Source: Janthinobacterium agaricidamnosum (GTDB lineage: Bacteria > Pseudomonadota > Gammaproteobacteria > Burkholderiales > Burkholderiaceae_D). Taken from it: 64,000 nucleotides of DNA. Below are positions 36,558-46,335 of this stretch, piece by piece. Below the pieces are notes generated by a model. It was not told where the DNA came from, did no database searches, and saw only the letters and a list, made by a program, of their open reading frames with translations. Location: the NCBI RefSeq assembly GCF_003667705.1, contig NZ_CP033019.1, positions 2,976,001-3,040,000 of the forward strand, given 5' to 3'. Position numbers and translations under genes: made by a program. Within the stretch, counting starts at the first letter, position 1, and each line of letters opens with the position of its first letter.

Positions 36558-37451
36558 TTACAGCCGCTTGTGCATGCGCGCCAGCGGCAGTTTGATCGCG
36601 TTGGGCAAGTCGAGGTGAAAATCTTCCGTGACGGAAAAGCCGCTGGCCAGGTACAACGCCACGCCGGGCAAGGTGGCGGCCAATTCCAGTGCCGTAAAAC
36701 CCGCGGCCCGCGCCTGCCGTTCGCAATGGCGCATCAGCATGCTGCCCAGGCCCTGGCGCGCCGCGGCCGGTTCCACGAAGAAGGCGCGGATGCGGCCCGG
36801 CTGGCTGGCCGGATCGAGCAGCGGGTCCGGCCCGCTCTTCGCGCGGTCGGCACCGTACAGGGTGGCGCGCCGGCTCCAGCCGCCGCAGGCCAGCATGACG
36901 CCGTCGCGTTCGATGACGAAATACGTGCGGTCGGCAACGAGCTGCGTATCGACGCCGAACACGTGGCGCGTCACGGCCTCGGCCTGTTCCAATGTATAGA
37001 ATCCCGCGCTCAGCGCCACGCCGGAACGGGCGATCAGCGCATTCATTGCAGGCACGTCGGCCGGCAGCGCCACGCGCAGGCGCGTCAACGCGCCAAAGCT
37101 GAACCAGGCACGGCGGATGCGGCCCTGCTCCACCTCATAGGTCGCCACCAATTCCTGTGCCGAGACCCCATCGTCCGTGTCGCCATGGACGATTTCATGA
37201 TCGATCACCAGCTTGCCGCAGGCGATGCGGTTGAGCAACTGCGCCTGCGGCTGGCTGGCGGCGAAGCGCGCCGTGAAGCGGGGGCCGATCTGCGCACTGC
37301 CTTGGGCCAGCAAGGTATCGGGATGCTGGAATTGCTGTGCGTCATCGGCGTAGATGGCCAGCAAGGCGGCCACGTCGTGGGCATTGTAGGCGTCCAGTTG
37401 CGCCTGGACCACCGCCGTGGGAGAAATGCGTGTATCGTTGGCAAGCGCCAT
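36558..37451 (-). CDS. NTF2/SnoaL-like domain fused to a GNAT acetyltransferase
   Basis: Two-domain protein of 297 residues from MALANDTRISPTAVVQAQLD. Residues about 8-115 form an NTF2/SnoaL-like cone fold (AQLDAYNAHDVAALLAIYAD, VDDGVSAQ-type strand, then VEQGRIRRAWFSF). Residues about 125-297 are a GNAT domain: RVALPADVPAMNALIARSGV, RAFFVEPAAARQGLGSMLMR (acetyl-CoA loop) and ALYLASGFSVTEDF. Either half is common alone, and the fusion is unusual. A small-molecule substrate held by the NTF2 cup and acetylated by the GNAT half is conceivable but unproven. It is convergent with the PhlG-like gene, 6 bases away. Confidence 0.85.
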   Translation of the reverse strand: MALANDTRISPTAVVQAQLDAYNAHDVAALLAIYADDAQQFQHPDTLLAQGSAQIGPRFTARFAASQPQAQLLNRIACGKLVIDHEIVHGDTDDGVSAQELVATYEVEQGRIRRAWFSFGALTRLRVALPADVPAMNALIARSGVALSAGFYTLEQAEAVTRHVFGVDTQLVADRTYFVIERDGVMLACGGWSRRATLYGADRAKSGPDPLLDPASQPGRIRAFFVEPAAARQGLGSMLMRHCERQARAAGFTALELAATLPGVALYLASGFSVTEDFHLDLPNAIKLPLARMHKRL

Positions 37452-37618
37452 GCGTGTACCTGTTGTGGAGTCGATGGAAAGTTGCAAAGGGTAACATTGT
37501 CGCCCCTGTCGCGGCGTGGTTTACTGCGATAATAACAAGATTCGTCGCAAGTGGCATATTGAGGCGTCATCCATCAACCGTAGAGCGCAATCGCACAAGC
37601 ACAGCAGGAGTAAATATC

Positions 37619-38512
37619 ATGAAATGGGAAGGCAATCGCGAAAGCGACAATGTGGAAGACCGCCGTGGCGAAGATGGCGGCGGGGGCGGCGGTGGGGGCG
37701 GCTTTGGTTTTGGCGGACGCTCGATCGGCATCGGCACCATCGTCATCGCCCTCGTCGGCTCGTATGTGCTGGGCGTCAATCCCCTGACCCTGCTCAACCT
37801 GCTCAGCGGCGGTGGCGGCCAGGTCAGCACCCAGCAAAGCCAGGCCCCGGCGCGCCAGCCGCCCGAATCGGACGAGATGGCCCGCTTCGTGAAAACGGTG
37901 CTGGCCGATACGGAAGACACCTGGGGCGCCCTGTTCAAGGCCGAAGGCGGCAGCTATGTGAAGCCCAAGCTGGTGCTGTTTTCCGGCAGCATCCCGACGG
38001 CCTGCGGCACGGGCCAGAGCGCCAGCGGGCCCTTCTATTGCCCCGGCGACCAGAAAGTCTATCTGGACCTCGACTTCTTCAATCTGATGCAGCAGCGCTT
38101 CAAGGTCTCGGGCGAGTTTGCGGAAGCCTACGTGATCGCGCATGAAGTGGGCCACCACGTGCAGAACCTGATGGGCTTGTCCGAGAAGGTCGACAATGCG
38201 CGCCGCACGGCCTCCGAACGCCAGGCCAACGCCATGTCCGTGCGCCTGGAATTGCAGGCCGATTGCTTTGCCGGCGTGTGGGCATTTCACGCGAACCAAG
38301 ACCGCAAGATCCTGGAACAGGGCGACGTGGAAGCGGCCCTGAAAGCGGCCACGGCCATTGGCGATGATGCGCTGCAGCGCCAGTCGCAAGGCCATGTTGT
38401 GCCGGACTCATTTACGCACGGCACCTCGGAGCAGCGCGTGCGCTGGTTCAGCAAGGGCATCGAGAGCGGCCAGATTGCCCAGTGCAATACGTTCGAGGCG
38501 CGCCAGCTGTAA
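37619..38512 (+). CDS. ypfJ: Neutral zinc metallopeptidase, YpfJ family
   Basis: Putative membrane-anchored zinc peptidase of 297 residues from ATG 37619, which has CAGGAG 8 bases upstream. A Gly-rich, Asp-rich N-terminus (MKWEGNRESDNVEDRRGEDG) precedes one membrane span (GIGTIVIALVGSYVLGVNPL). The catalytic motif is HEVGHH within YVIAHEVGHHVQNLMG, and a third ligand region is ELQADCFAGVWAFHA. It ends with TFEARQL, typical of the family. Its substrate is unknown. The upstream gap to the divergent NTF2-GNAT gene is about 167 bp. Confidence 0.93.
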   Translation: MKWEGNRESDNVEDRRGEDGGGGGGGGGFGFGGRSIGIGTIVIALVGSYVLGVNPLTLLNLLSGGGGQVSTQQSQAPARQPPESDEMARFVKTVLADTEDTWGALFKAEGGSYVKPKLVLFSGSIPTACGTGQSASGPFYCPGDQKVYLDLDFFNLMQQRFKVSGEFAEAYVIAHEVGHHVQNLMGLSEKVDNARRTASERQANAMSVRLELQADCFAGVWAFHANQDRKILEQGDVEAALKAATAIGDDALQRQSQGHVVPDSFTHGTSEQRVRWFSKGIESGQIAQCNTFEARQL

Positions 38513-38519
38513 AGATCGC

Positions 38520-38547
38520 CCCCGTGCCGCCCTGCGCGCGCACGGGG
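38520..38547. terminator. Hairpin between convergent ypfJ and TIGR03118 genes
   Basis: CCCCGTGC (38520-38527) pairs with GCACGGGG (38540-38547) over a 12-base loop. It lies in the 44-bp gap of two convergent genes, so it may end both transcripts, though no long T tract is present. Confidence 0.5.
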
Positions 38548-38556
38548 ACGTTGCTT

Positions 38557-39636
38557 CTACTTCAAATCGATGCGCCCGTATTGCCCATGCGTCTCGTCAT
38601 CCGGCCCGGCCGCATAGAACAGCGTATTGACGGGCTGGCTGTTGAGGCCATTGCCGAAGGCGATGCCCCACAAGCCATCGATCGCCAGCGGCGTGCCATC
38701 GGTCTTGCGCAGCACGCCAGCGGCGGTACCCGTGTCGGGGTCATAGGCATTGATCTTGCCATCGCCAAAATTCCCTATCAACAACATATTGCTGGCCGTG
38801 CCGAAATCGGCGGGCGCCAGTGCCATGCCCCATGGCGCATTCAGGGTGCCGCCGCTCACCAGCCGCTTGATCAGTGTGCCGCCCGTGTCATACACGTTCA
38901 CGATACCGAGGCCGGCACCGGCCTCTTCATCGTCGCCGCTGGCTTCCCGCTTCGCGTAGGCGACATAGATGCGCTCGCCAATGGCCTGGATGCCGAACGG
39001 CGCATAGCCAGCCGGCAAGCCGGGGTCGCCGAATGCGCCAGGCAGGGCGACCCTGGCGAAGCCGGCATCGAAGACGTCGACGCGCCCGTTGTGGAAATCG
39101 GCCGCATACAGGTAATTGGCGCCCGCATAGCGCGAAATGGCCAGGCCCTTGTAGACGCTGCCGCCCGCGCTGCCGTCGAACACGACCAGGGCCGTCGTCG
39201 GGCTGACCGTGGGCGACCAGGCGGAAATAGTCCCGCTTTCGCTGGCGAAGATGAAGGGGCTGGGCGCCGTCACGCCGTTCTGGCTCAGCTTGAAGTCCTG
39301 CGTGCCGTTGAAGACGATGCCCGTGGGCCCTGCCGGCGTGCCGACCACCAGCGATTGCGGCACGCCGTTGCCATCGTACAAAGTGGACTTCGCCGTGCCA
39401 TTCGCGGCCACCCAGACGAAACCGCGCGGGTTGAAGGCCACGCCCCAGGCGTTGACGAGGTTGGGGTCCGTGTGCGCGGCCGGCACGGCGGGCGTGTCCG
39501 ACACCAGGCTGGTGGCCGCATAGGCGCTCACGGCCGGTGGATGGTGATGATGGCCGCCGCCGCAGGCAAACAGGGCCGCGGCCAGCGCGATGACGAAACC
39601 GGTGCAGATCAGTTGCTTGATGCGGTGCGTATCCAT
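38557..39636 (-). CDS. TIGR03118 family lipoprotein (beta-propeller-like, unknown function)
   Basis: Exported protein of 359 residues. The signal sequence CTGFVIALAAALFACGGG gives a lipobox ending at Cys, followed by GGGHHHHP, a His-rich linker. The body repeats NHL/propeller-like blocks such as DPNLVNAWGVAFNPRGFVWV, TGIVFNGTQDFKLSQ, YAGANYLYAADFHNGRVDVF and APWGMALAPADFGTASNMLL, which match the TIGR03118 family of unknown function. The His-rich stretch after the lipobox could bind metal, which is my inference. It ends in GPDDETHGQYGRIDLK. It is convergent with ypfJ and stands alone. Confidence 0.87.
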   Translation of the reverse strand: MDTHRIKQLICTGFVIALAAALFACGGGHHHHPPAVSAYAATSLVSDTPAVPAAHTDPNLVNAWGVAFNPRGFVWVAANGTAKSTLYDGNGVPQSLVVGTPAGPTGIVFNGTQDFKLSQNGVTAPSPFIFASESGTISAWSPTVSPTTALVVFDGSAGGSVYKGLAISRYAGANYLYAADFHNGRVDVFDAGFARVALPGAFGDPGLPAGYAPFGIQAIGERIYVAYAKREASGDDEEAGAGLGIVNVYDTGGTLIKRLVSGGTLNAPWGMALAPADFGTASNMLLIGNFGDGKINAYDPDTGTAAGVLRKTDGTPLAIDGLWGIAFGNGLNSQPVNTLFYAAGPDDETHGQYGRIDLK

Positions 39637-39742
39637 GGCATTCCCCTCGGCGTGATGGGCAGTATTTGCTGCCTGCTTTCAGGGTAGAACCGGGCCATGG
39701 AGCATGCTTGAGGCGTGTCAAGCGCGGCAAAGATAGCCAGTG

Positions 39743-40507
39743 TCAGGGTATGCTGACGTCGTAGCGCTTGCCCAGTCGTTTCAATTCGCCCGTCTCGATC
39801 AGGTTATTCAGTTCCTGGTCGAACTGCAGCCGCAGCCTGTCGAAAGCGGGTGAGCGTGGATAGGCAAAATAGCCGTTTTGCAGTTCGATGATTCTGGGCA
39901 GCGGTTTCACCTGGCGGCCATAGCCGAGACGGGCGATGACGGGGTCGGTATTGCGGCGGTTGCTGATGAACACGTCGACGTGGCTGTGCACCAGCATCTT
40001 CAAGCCATTTTCCACATTGTTGGCCACGCTGACCTGCAGGCCGGGCCGCACGCGCTCCCAGTCCGCGCCATAGGCCCAGCCATTGAGCAGCACCACTCGG
40101 CGGTTCTTCAGCGCCGCGTAATCGCCATCCCAGCCGAAACTGGCGTCCTGGCGCGTATAAAAGACCATCTGGTCCTGGTAGAACGGCTTGTCGGAAAACG
40201 CCATGCTGGCAATGCGCTCGGGCGTCTTGTAGGGACCGATGAGGATATCGGCCTGGCCCTGCACCAGCATGGCTTGCGCGCGCGCCCACGGCACCATGCG
40301 AAAACGCACGGTGTTACCCGTGCGCGCCGCCATCACGCGCAGCAGTTCCGCGCCCAGGCCGCCGTATTCGCCGCTGTCCTGATATTCGAACACGCGCTCG
40401 AACTGCGCACCCACGGCCAGCAGCTCGCGCGCCGGCGCCGGCAAAGGCACGGCAAACGCCGGCCACAGCAGCGCCAAGGCCAGCAGGCGCCGCCCCGCTC
40501 TTCTCAT
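39743..40507 (-). CDS. Periplasmic solute-binding protein (SBP_bac_3 type) coupled to nadC
   Basis: Protein of 254 residues. The signal peptide [20 protein letters not shown] ends near PLPAPA. The mature part is a family-3 amino-acid-type binding fold: YGGLGAELLRVMAARTGNTV, FRMVPWARAQAMLVQGQADI (the GxxDI block), MAFSDKPFYQDQMVFYTRQD and NLIETGELKRLGKRYDVSIP. These match a polar amino-acid or orphan binding protein with no membrane or ATPase partner here. Its start codon overlaps the nadC stop by one base (ATGA), so the two are translationally coupled. A role in uptake or sensing of a pyridine-type compound is possible but only inferred from position. Confidence 0.85.
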   Translation of the reverse strand: MRRAGRRLLALALLWPAFAVPLPAPARELLAVGAQFERVFEYQDSGEYGGLGAELLRVMAARTGNTVRFRMVPWARAQAMLVQGQADILIGPYKTPERIASMAFSDKPFYQDQMVFYTRQDASFGWDGDYAALKNRRVVLLNGWAYGADWERVRPGLQVSVANNVENGLKMLVHSHVDVFISNRRNTDPVIARLGYGRQVKPLPRIIELQNGYFAYPRSPAFDRLRLQFDQELNNLIETGELKRLGKRYDVSIP

Positions 40508-41373
40508 CAGCCGACGATGCGCAAAGAGTAATCGGTGGCCCGCACGTCCTTCGTCAGGCTGCCGATCGAGATGCGGTCCACGCCCGTTTCGGCGATGGCG
40601 CGCACGGTGTCGAAGTTAATGCCGCCCGACGCTTCGAGCAAGGCGCGGCCGTTGGTGAGGGCCACGGCCTCGCGCATCATGTCGTTGCTGAAGTTATCGA
40701 GCAAGACGGAGACGGCGCCCGCATCGAGCGCTTCCTGCAATTGCGCCAGGGTTTCCACCTCAATCTGCACGGGCACGCCCGCATCGAGGTTGCGCGCGTT
40801 TTCCAGGGCTTGGCTGACGCCGCCTGCCGCCGCGATATGGTTTTCCTTGATCAAGATGCCGTCGTACAGGGCCAGGCGCTGGTTCTTGCCGCCGCCAACG
40901 CGCACCGCATACTTTTGCGCCAGGCGCAGGCCCGGCAAGGTCTTGCGCGTGTCCAGGATGGACGCCTTGGTGCCGGCGATCACATCGACATACCGGCGCG
41001 TGGCCGTGGCCACAGCCGACAGCAGCTGTAGGAAATTGAGGGCGCTGCGCTCGGCCGTGAGCAGGGCGCGCGCCGGCGCCTGAATCGTGCAGACGACGCT
41101 GTCGGCCGTCATCATGTCGCCTTCAGCGTAATGCCAGGCAATATCGATGCTGCGGTCCAGGCTTTTCATGATGCCTTCGAACCACGGCGCGCCGCACAGC
41201 ACGGCCGCTTCGCGCACGATGACACGGGCCGTGACGATGTGGTCGGGCGGCACCAGCTCGCCCGTCAGGTCGCACTGGCCCACGTCTTCCAGCAAGGCGG
41301 CCAGCAGATTGCCCTCGAACGCGCGCGCCAGGGCCGGATCGAAGGGAGCGAAAGAATTAACGAGGGTACTCAT
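40507..41373 (-). CDS. nadC: Nicotinate-nucleotide pyrophosphorylase (carboxylating), NadC
   Basis: Quinolinate phosphoribosyltransferase of 288 residues, which makes nicotinate mononucleotide from quinolinate and PRPP in de novo NAD synthesis. Seen: [48 protein letters not shown] residues in [20 protein letters not shown] and [20 protein letters not shown]. These are the substrate-binding blocks. The start [16 protein letters not shown] is preferred to a longer in-frame extension that lacks homology. It overlaps nadA by 4 bases, and the next gene by 1, giving the order nadA-nadC-binding protein. Confidence 0.97.
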   Translation of the reverse strand: MSTLVNSFAPFDPALARAFEGNLLAALLEDVGQCDLTGELVPPDHIVTARVIVREAAVLCGAPWFEGIMKSLDRSIDIAWHYAEGDMMTADSVVCTIQAPARALLTAERSALNFLQLLSAVATATRRYVDVIAGTKASILDTRKTLPGLRLAQKYAVRVGGGKNQRLALYDGILIKENHIAAAGGVSQALENARNLDAGVPVQIEVETLAQLQEALDAGAVSVLLDNFSNDMMREAVALTNGRALLEASGGINFDTVRAIAETGVDRISIGSLTKDVRATDYSLRIVG

Positions 41374-42503
41374 GCTGGACCGATTCCTTGGAACAATGTG
41401 GTTTCTTTTGCCAGGTCCGCGCCCGGCTTGAGGCCCGCCTTCTTGGCGGCGGCGAAGTCGAGCATGCGATTGATCGAACGCACGGCCAGCTGGCCGACGG
41501 CGGGATCGACGTGGATTTCGTTGTGCATGTTTTCCAGCGTTTGCGCCAGGTTCAGCAAGCCGTTCATGGCCATCCACGGGCAGTGCGCGCAGCTTTTACA
41601 GGTGGCGCTGTTGCCGGCCGTGGGCGCTTCGATGAAGCGTTTACCTGGCGCGGCCGCGCGCATCTTGTGCAGGATACCGTTGTCGGTGGCGACAATAAAA
41701 GTGTCCGTGTCCATGGTTTGCGCTGCCGCAATCATTTGCGACGTCGAGCCCACCATGTCGGCCAGGGCCACCACGTTGGCGGGCGACTCCGGATGCACGA
41801 GCACCTTGGCTTGCGGATACTCTTCCTTGAGCAAATCGAGTTCGATGCCCTTGAATTCGTCGTGCACGAGGCAGCTACCTTGCCACAGCAGCATGTCGGC
41901 GCCCGTTTCCTTCTGGATGTAGGAACCCAGGTGCTTGTCGGGCGCCCACAGGATTTTCTTGCCCTGCGCATGCAGGTGGGCAACGATGTCGAGGCCGATC
42001 GACGACGTCACCATCCAGTCCGCGCGCGCCTTGACGGCCGCGCTGGTGTTGGCGTAAACAACGACCGTGCGGTCCGGATGGGCATCGCAGAAGGCCGTGA
42101 ATTCATCGACCGGGCAGCCGAGGTCGAGCGAGCAAGTGGCGTCGAGGTCGGGCATCAGGACGGTTTTCTCGGGACTGAGGATTTTCGCCGTTTCACCCAT
42201 GAAGCGCACGCCGGCCACGACGAGGGTCTTGGCCGGATGGTCGCGCCCGAAGCGGGCCATTTCCAGCGAGTCGGAGACGCAGCCGCCCGTGGCTTCGGCC
42301 AGGTCTTGCAGGTCGGCATCTACGTAATAGTGGGCAACGAGCACGGCTTCGCGCTCGATCAGCAAGCGCTTGATGCGCGTGATCAGTTCGGCTTTTTCAG
42401 CCGGGGACGGCGTCGCTGGCGTGCGTGCCCAGGCGTGGGCAGTGCAGCTGGCTCCGTCTTGTGGATGTTCGTACTCGACGGATTTGATGGCTAAAGTTTG
42501 CAT
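41370..42503 (-). CDS. nadA: Quinolinate synthase NadA
   Basis: Fe-S enzyme of 377 residues that condenses iminoaspartate with dihydroxyacetone phosphate to quinolinate. The three cluster cysteines lie in conserved sites: [18 protein letters not shown] region (ATGGCVSDS), [14 protein letters not shown], and [15 protein letters not shown] near the C-terminus. [20 protein letters not shown] and [20 protein letters not shown] are also typical. The start is the ATG at 42503 ([17 protein letters not shown]), with homology beginning soon after. No nadB is present beside it. The gene is first in the coupled nadAC run and lies behind a REP pair. Confidence 0.96.
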   Translation of the reverse strand: MQTLAIKSVEYEHPQDGASCTAHAWARTPATPSPAEKAELITRIKRLLIEREAVLVAHYYVDADLQDLAEATGGCVSDSLEMARFGRDHPAKTLVVAGVRFMGETAKILSPEKTVLMPDLDATCSLDLGCPVDEFTAFCDAHPDRTVVVYANTSAAVKARADWMVTSSIGLDIVAHLHAQGKKILWAPDKHLGSYIQKETGADMLLWQGSCLVHDEFKGIELDLLKEEYPQAKVLVHPESPANVVALADMVGSTSQMIAAAQTMDTDTFIVATDNGILHKMRAAAPGKRFIEAPTAGNSATCKSCAHCPWMAMNGLLNLAQTLENMHNEIHVDPAVGQLAVRSINRMLDFAAAKKAGLKPGADLAKETTLFQGIGPA

Positions 42504-42613
42504 GGCTGTGTCAAACAAAAACGGGATAGACCGGCACGATTGCAATGAAGCAGGTGCGCCGGAACGAATGAACCGCGGCGCGTCGGTGTGGTGCTCGGTG
42601 GTTTGCCTTGTAA

Positions 42614-42707
42614 TGTCGGATTACGCTACGCTAATCCGACCTACGCGACCAACCCGGGGAACTCACCCTGACGTAGGTCGGATTAGCGCACAGCGCGTAA
42701 TCCGACC
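42614..42707. repeat. REP pair, cluster 4
   Basis: An inverse REP (42614-42645, TGTCGGATTACG to CTAATCCGACCTACG) and a forward REP (42673-42707, GTAGGTCGGATTAGCG to CGTAATCCGAC) are separated by 27 bp. They lie between the nadA start and the ybiT stop on the minus strand, 16 bp past the ybiT gene end. The inverse-spacer-forward order is the same as in clusters 2 and 3. Confidence 0.87.
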
Positions 42708-42724
42708 CAACGTGAGCGCACCAA

Positions 42725-44323
42725 TTAATCGATACCCTGGCTCTTCAGGTAATCCTCGTAATTGCCGCGGTAATCGACCACTTCATCTTCCTTGATTTCG
42801 ATGATGCGGTTGGCCAGCGAGGACACGAATTCGCGGTCATGCGACACGAAGATCAGGGTGCCCGCGTATTTTTCCAGCGCGATGTTCAAGGATTCGATCG
42901 ATTCCATGTCCATGTGGTTGGTCGGCTCATCGAGCATCAGCACGTTGTGGCGGCCCAGCATCAGCTTGCCGTACATCATGCGGCCCTTTTCACCACCGGA
43001 CAGTACCTTGACGGCCTTTTTCACATCGTCGCCGCCGAACAGCAAGCGGCCCAGGATGGAACGCACGGCCTGGTCGTCGTCGCCTTCTTTCGTCCACTGG
43101 CCGATCCAGTCGGTCAGGTTCGTGTCTTTGGCGAAATCTTCCGTCGGATCTTGCGGCATGTAGCCCACGTTGGCGTTTTCCGCCCACTTCACGCGGCCCT
43201 GGTCCGGCTGCAGGCCGGCGATGTCGCCCGCGATGCAGCGCAGCATGGTGGTCTTGCCGGCGCCGTTGGCGCCGATGATGGCGATGCGTTCGCCCGCTTC
43301 GACCATGATGCTGAAATTCTTGAACAGCTGGCGATCAAAACCTTTCGAGATGTTCTCGACTTCCACGGCCAGACGGTGCAATTTCTTTTCGCCGTCGAAG
43401 CGCACGAACGGATAGGCGCGCGACGATGGCTTGATGTCGTCGACCTTGATCTTTTCGATCTGCTTGGCGCGCGACGTCGCCTGGCGGGCCTTCGATTTGT
43501 TCGCGGCGAAGCGGCGCACGAATTCCTGCAGTTCCGCAACCTTGTCTTTCGCTTTCGCGTTGTTGGCCAGCTGCTGGTTGCGCGCCTGGGTCGAGGCGAA
43601 CATGTATTCGTCGTAGTTGCCCGGATAAATCTTCAAGGTGCCGTAATCCATGTCGGCCACGTGGGTGCAGACCTGGTTCAGGAAGTGGCGATCATGGGAA
43701 ATGATGATCATGGTGGAGTTGCGCTCGTTGAGCACGTCTTCCAGCCAGCGGATCGTGTTGATGTCCAGGTTATTCGTCGGCTCGTCGAGCAGCAGGATGT
43801 CCGGATTCGAGAACAGCGCCTGCGCCAGCAGCACGCGCAGCTTCCAGCCTGGCGAGACATTGCTCATCGGGCCTTGATGCAGGTCGATGGCGACACCGGC
43901 GCCCAGCAGCAGTTCACCGGCGCGCGATTCGGCCGTGTAGCCGTCGTATTCGGACACTTTGCCTTCCAGCTCAGCGGCTTGCATGTAGTCGTCGTCCGTC
44001 GCTTCCGGGTTCGCGTAGATCGCGTCGCGTTGCTGGATGGCGGCCCACATTTCCGTGTGGCCCATCATGACGACGTCGAGCACGCGCATGTCTTCAAACG
44101 CGAACTGGTCCTGGCGCAGCTTGCCCAGGCGCTCGTTGGTGTCGAGCATGACGTTGCCGCCCGACGGGTCCAGGTCGCCGCCCAGGATTTTCATGAACGT
44201 CGACTTGCCGCAGCCGTTGGCACCGATCAAGCCATAGCGGTTGCCGTCGCCGAACTTGACGGAGATATTCTCAAACAATGGCTTGGCGCCAAACTGCATC
44301 GTAATATTTGCTGTAGAGAGCAT
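42725..44323 (-). CDS. ybiT: ABC-F family ATPase YbiT
   Basis: Soluble protein of 532 residues with two ABC domains and no membrane part, an ABC-F translation factor of the YbiT type. The ribosome-acting ABC-F proteins rescue or tune ribosomes at the exit site. Domain 1 has [36 protein letters not shown] and [20 protein letters not shown]; domain 2 has [40 protein letters not shown] and [19 protein letters not shown]. The linker (about residues 240-310, [20 protein letters not shown]) is the P-site tRNA-interaction motif. A perfect -10 box lies upstream. Confidence 0.95.
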   Translation of the reverse strand: MLSTANITMQFGAKPLFENISVKFGDGNRYGLIGANGCGKSTFMKILGGDLDPSGGNVMLDTNERLGKLRQDQFAFEDMRVLDVVMMGHTEMWAAIQQRDAIYANPEATDDDYMQAAELEGKVSEYDGYTAESRAGELLLGAGVAIDLHQGPMSNVSPGWKLRVLLAQALFSNPDILLLDEPTNNLDINTIRWLEDVLNERNSTMIIISHDRHFLNQVCTHVADMDYGTLKIYPGNYDEYMFASTQARNQQLANNAKAKDKVAELQEFVRRFAANKSKARQATSRAKQIEKIKVDDIKPSSRAYPFVRFDGEKKLHRLAVEVENISKGFDRQLFKNFSIMVEAGERIAIIGANGAGKTTMLRCIAGDIAGLQPDQGRVKWAENANVGYMPQDPTEDFAKDTNLTDWIGQWTKEGDDDQAVRSILGRLLFGGDDVKKAVKVLSGGEKGRMMYGKLMLGRHNVLMLDEPTNHMDMESIESLNIALEKYAGTLIFVSHDREFVSSLANRIIEIKEDEVVDYRGNYEDYLKSQGID

Positions 44324-44375
44324 GTGATATTGGGTCTTTATTCAGTTAAAACAGCTAGTTAAATACTTTTCTCCC

Positions 44376-44381
44376 ATTATA
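44376..44381 (-). promoter_or_regulatory. Perfect -10 hexamer for ybiT
   Basis: On the minus strand TATAAT lies 53 bases before the ybiT start, predicting a leader of about 45 bases. The best -35 at 17-bp spacing (TAGAGT) matches weakly. Confidence 0.5.
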
Positions 44382-44533
44382 CAGCACCCACCCTCATCAC
44401 TCTATAGCGGTCCGCCGAGGGCGACCGGAGCACATGCGGAGAAATAATGGCAAGAAAATATGATTGCCGTATTTTAATTTAACAGATACGCTGCGGGGCA
44501 TCCGTTTCCACCCCTCCATCTCACAGGCTTCAC

Positions 44534-45082
44534 TTGAAAAAAATCACCATCGCCGCGGCCCTGGCCGTCATTGCCGTCGCCGCCACCGTCTACGCGTCGC
44601 CGTACTATGCCTTGCACCAGATCAAGACCGCCCTGGCCGAGCGCAATGCCGAGGCCCTGGCCGAAAACGTGGACTTCCCCGCCCTGCGCGCCAGCGTCAA
44701 GACGCAGCTCGAAGCGAGCATGGCGCGCAGCATCGCGGCGACCGCCGGCAGCGATAACCCGCTGGCCGCGCTGGGCCAGTCGATCGCCGGCGCCATGCTG
44801 GGCAAGATGGTCGATGCCATGGTCTCGCCGGCAGGTGTCGTCGCGCTGGTCAACAAGAGCGCCGTCAGCCCGCAAGCGGGAGCCGCAGGCGACGCGGACG
44901 CACCCGCCGATGGCGCCCGGAAAAAAGCCGCGTATTCCGCAGGCTACGCCGGCCTGAACACCTTCGTCGTGCGCGCACAAGACGGCAATGCGCAGGACGG
45001 CGCACTGGTCCTGCAGCGCCATGGCGTGTGGGGCTGGAAGCTGAGTTCGATCGAGATTGCGTCGGCGATGGCAGCACCTTAA
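44534..45082 (+). CDS. DUF2939 domain protein
   Basis: Protein of 182 residues, apparently with a TTG start, since no ATG precedes the N-terminal membrane segment KKITIAAALAVIAVAATVYA. It is typical of DUF2939: a single N-terminal membrane helix or signal anchor, then SPYYALHQIKTALAERNAEA and ENVDFPALRASVKTQLEASM, with the conserved VDFPALR. A low-complexity Ala/Asp/Pro segment lies near residue 115, and it ends WGWKLSSIEIASAMA. The function is unknown. ACAGG is the only ribosome-site candidate, 8 bases upstream. Confidence 0.78.
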   Translation: MKKITIAAALAVIAVAATVYASPYYALHQIKTALAERNAEALAENVDFPALRASVKTQLEASMARSIAATAGSDNPLAALGQSIAGAMLGKMVDAMVSPAGVVALVNKSAVSPQAGAAGDADAPADGARKKAAYSAGYAGLNTFVVRAQDGNAQDGALVLQRHGVWGWKLSSIEIASAMAAP

Positions 45083-45155
45083 GGAAAGGAACGCGCATGC
45101 GCAGGCGATCTGAGACACAATGCGTGTCATTTTGCCTCGGATTGCAGGAAATTTC

Positions 45156-45827
45156 ATGCTGAAACATACGGCTTTATCGCTGGCGTTGGCCCTTGTCGGC
45201 GCCGCGCCATTCGCCCACGCCCTCGATGGCACAGCCGGGAGCAGCCACTCCGTCGTTTCGCGCATGCAGGCGGAAACGTCCAGCGCCGCCGATCCCGACG
45301 CTCCCGCGCCGCTGCCCGTGCCCAGCGACATCTCGCTCGCCGAGCTGGAGCGTCGCTGGGCGCTGGGACAGGCGCAAGCGGCCGAAAAACACTGGACCAG
45401 CGCGCTCGACCCGGCCCCGCTGACGGCCCTGGCGCAGCAGATGGATTGCCAGGATATCGTCGGCGTGCAACCGTTCGGCTTTCCGCTTGAGCCAGCGCAA
45501 GCGACCGTCCTGAGCGGCGCCCACCTGCTGGCCCGCTGCCCGGACCGCGCTTACGTGACGATCACGGCGATGTCGATGGCGGGCAAGGCGGGCAAGCGCG
45601 CCTCCCTCAACCCGCAGGCGTTCAGGCACACGGTCGATGGCCGGCCCGCGCGGCGCCTGTATTACAAGGCGCCCAACGGCCGCCAGAAGGAATCGCTGAC
45701 CATCATTGATGGCAGCTATGCGTATGCGCTCGAATACTGGTCGCTCGATGACAGCCAGCACAGCGGCATGGTGGGCATGCGCCGCATGGAAACATTGACG
45801 TTGCCGCAACAAGACGGGCAAAAATAG
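45156..45827 (+). CDS. Exported protein of unknown function
   Basis: Protein of 223 residues with a signal peptide (MLKHTALSLALALVGAAPFA, cut near HALDG). I do not recognise a family. The mature part has a low-complexity Ala/Pro linker (DPDAPAPLPVPSDISLAELE) followed by a region with two cysteines (MDCQDIVG and ARCPDRAYV) that may form a disulfide, and a stretch rich in basic and aromatic residues (RRLYYKAPNGRQKESL). It follows the DUF2939 gene by 73 bp and precedes a GNAT gene by 48 bp. A periplasmic or secreted role is inferred. Confidence 0.72.
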   Translation: MLKHTALSLALALVGAAPFAHALDGTAGSSHSVVSRMQAETSSAADPDAPAPLPVPSDISLAELERRWALGQAQAAEKHWTSALDPAPLTALAQQMDCQDIVGVQPFGFPLEPAQATVLSGAHLLARCPDRAYVTITAMSMAGKAGKRASLNPQAFRHTVDGRPARRLYYKAPNGRQKESLTIIDGSYAYALEYWSLDDSQHSGMVGMRRMETLTLPQQDGQK

Positions 45828-45875
45828 CCGAAATACTGTATATTCATACAGTTATCAGCTATTTTCCTGCCCGCC

Positions 45876-46322
45876 ATGCCCGCCAACCCGCACCACGCCT
45901 TGCCCTACACCATTTCCGTCAGCGCCACCATCGATGCGGAGGTCGAGCAAACCATCCTCGACGGCTTGAACGCCTATAACGATGCGATCACGGGATACCA
46001 GGACAGGCAGGTGTTGAGCGTGGTCGTGCGCGACCGCGACAGCCAGCGCGTGCTGGGCGGCGCCATGGGCCGGACCTCGCTGGGCCTGCTGTTTCTCGAT
46101 TTGTTTTATTTGCCCGCCGCCTTGCGGGGGCTGGGACTGGGCAGCCAGGTACTGGCGCAGTTCGAGGAGGAAGGCCGCCGGCGCGGCTGCGCCTCGGCGG
46201 TGCTGTACACCATCAGTTTCCAGGCGCCCGAATTTTACGAGCGCCGCGGCTGGCGCCGCTTCGGCGACATCGCCTGCAGTCCCGAAGGCACGAGCCGTAT
46301 CTTCATGAGCAAGACCTTGTAG
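45876..46322 (+). CDS. GNAT-family N-acetyltransferase
   Basis: Single-domain acetyltransferase of 148 residues. The acetyl-CoA loop is PAALRGLGLGSQVLAQFEEE (R-G-L-G-L-G), and the C-terminal motif is FQAPEFYERRGWRRFGDI. An aspartate-rich first strand (SVVVRDRDSQRVLGGAMG) precedes it. No substrate can be named. It is on the same strand as two preceding unknown genes, though it has its own gap, and is convergent with the DUF3334 gene. Confidence 0.88.
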   Translation: MPANPHHALPYTISVSATIDAEVEQTILDGLNAYNDAITGYQDRQVLSVVVRDRDSQRVLGGAMGRTSLGLLFLDLFYLPAALRGLGLGSQVLAQFEEEGRRRGCASAVLYTISFQAPEFYERRGWRRFGDIACSPEGTSRIFMSKTL

Positions 46323-46335
46323 GCTGTCAACGGCA

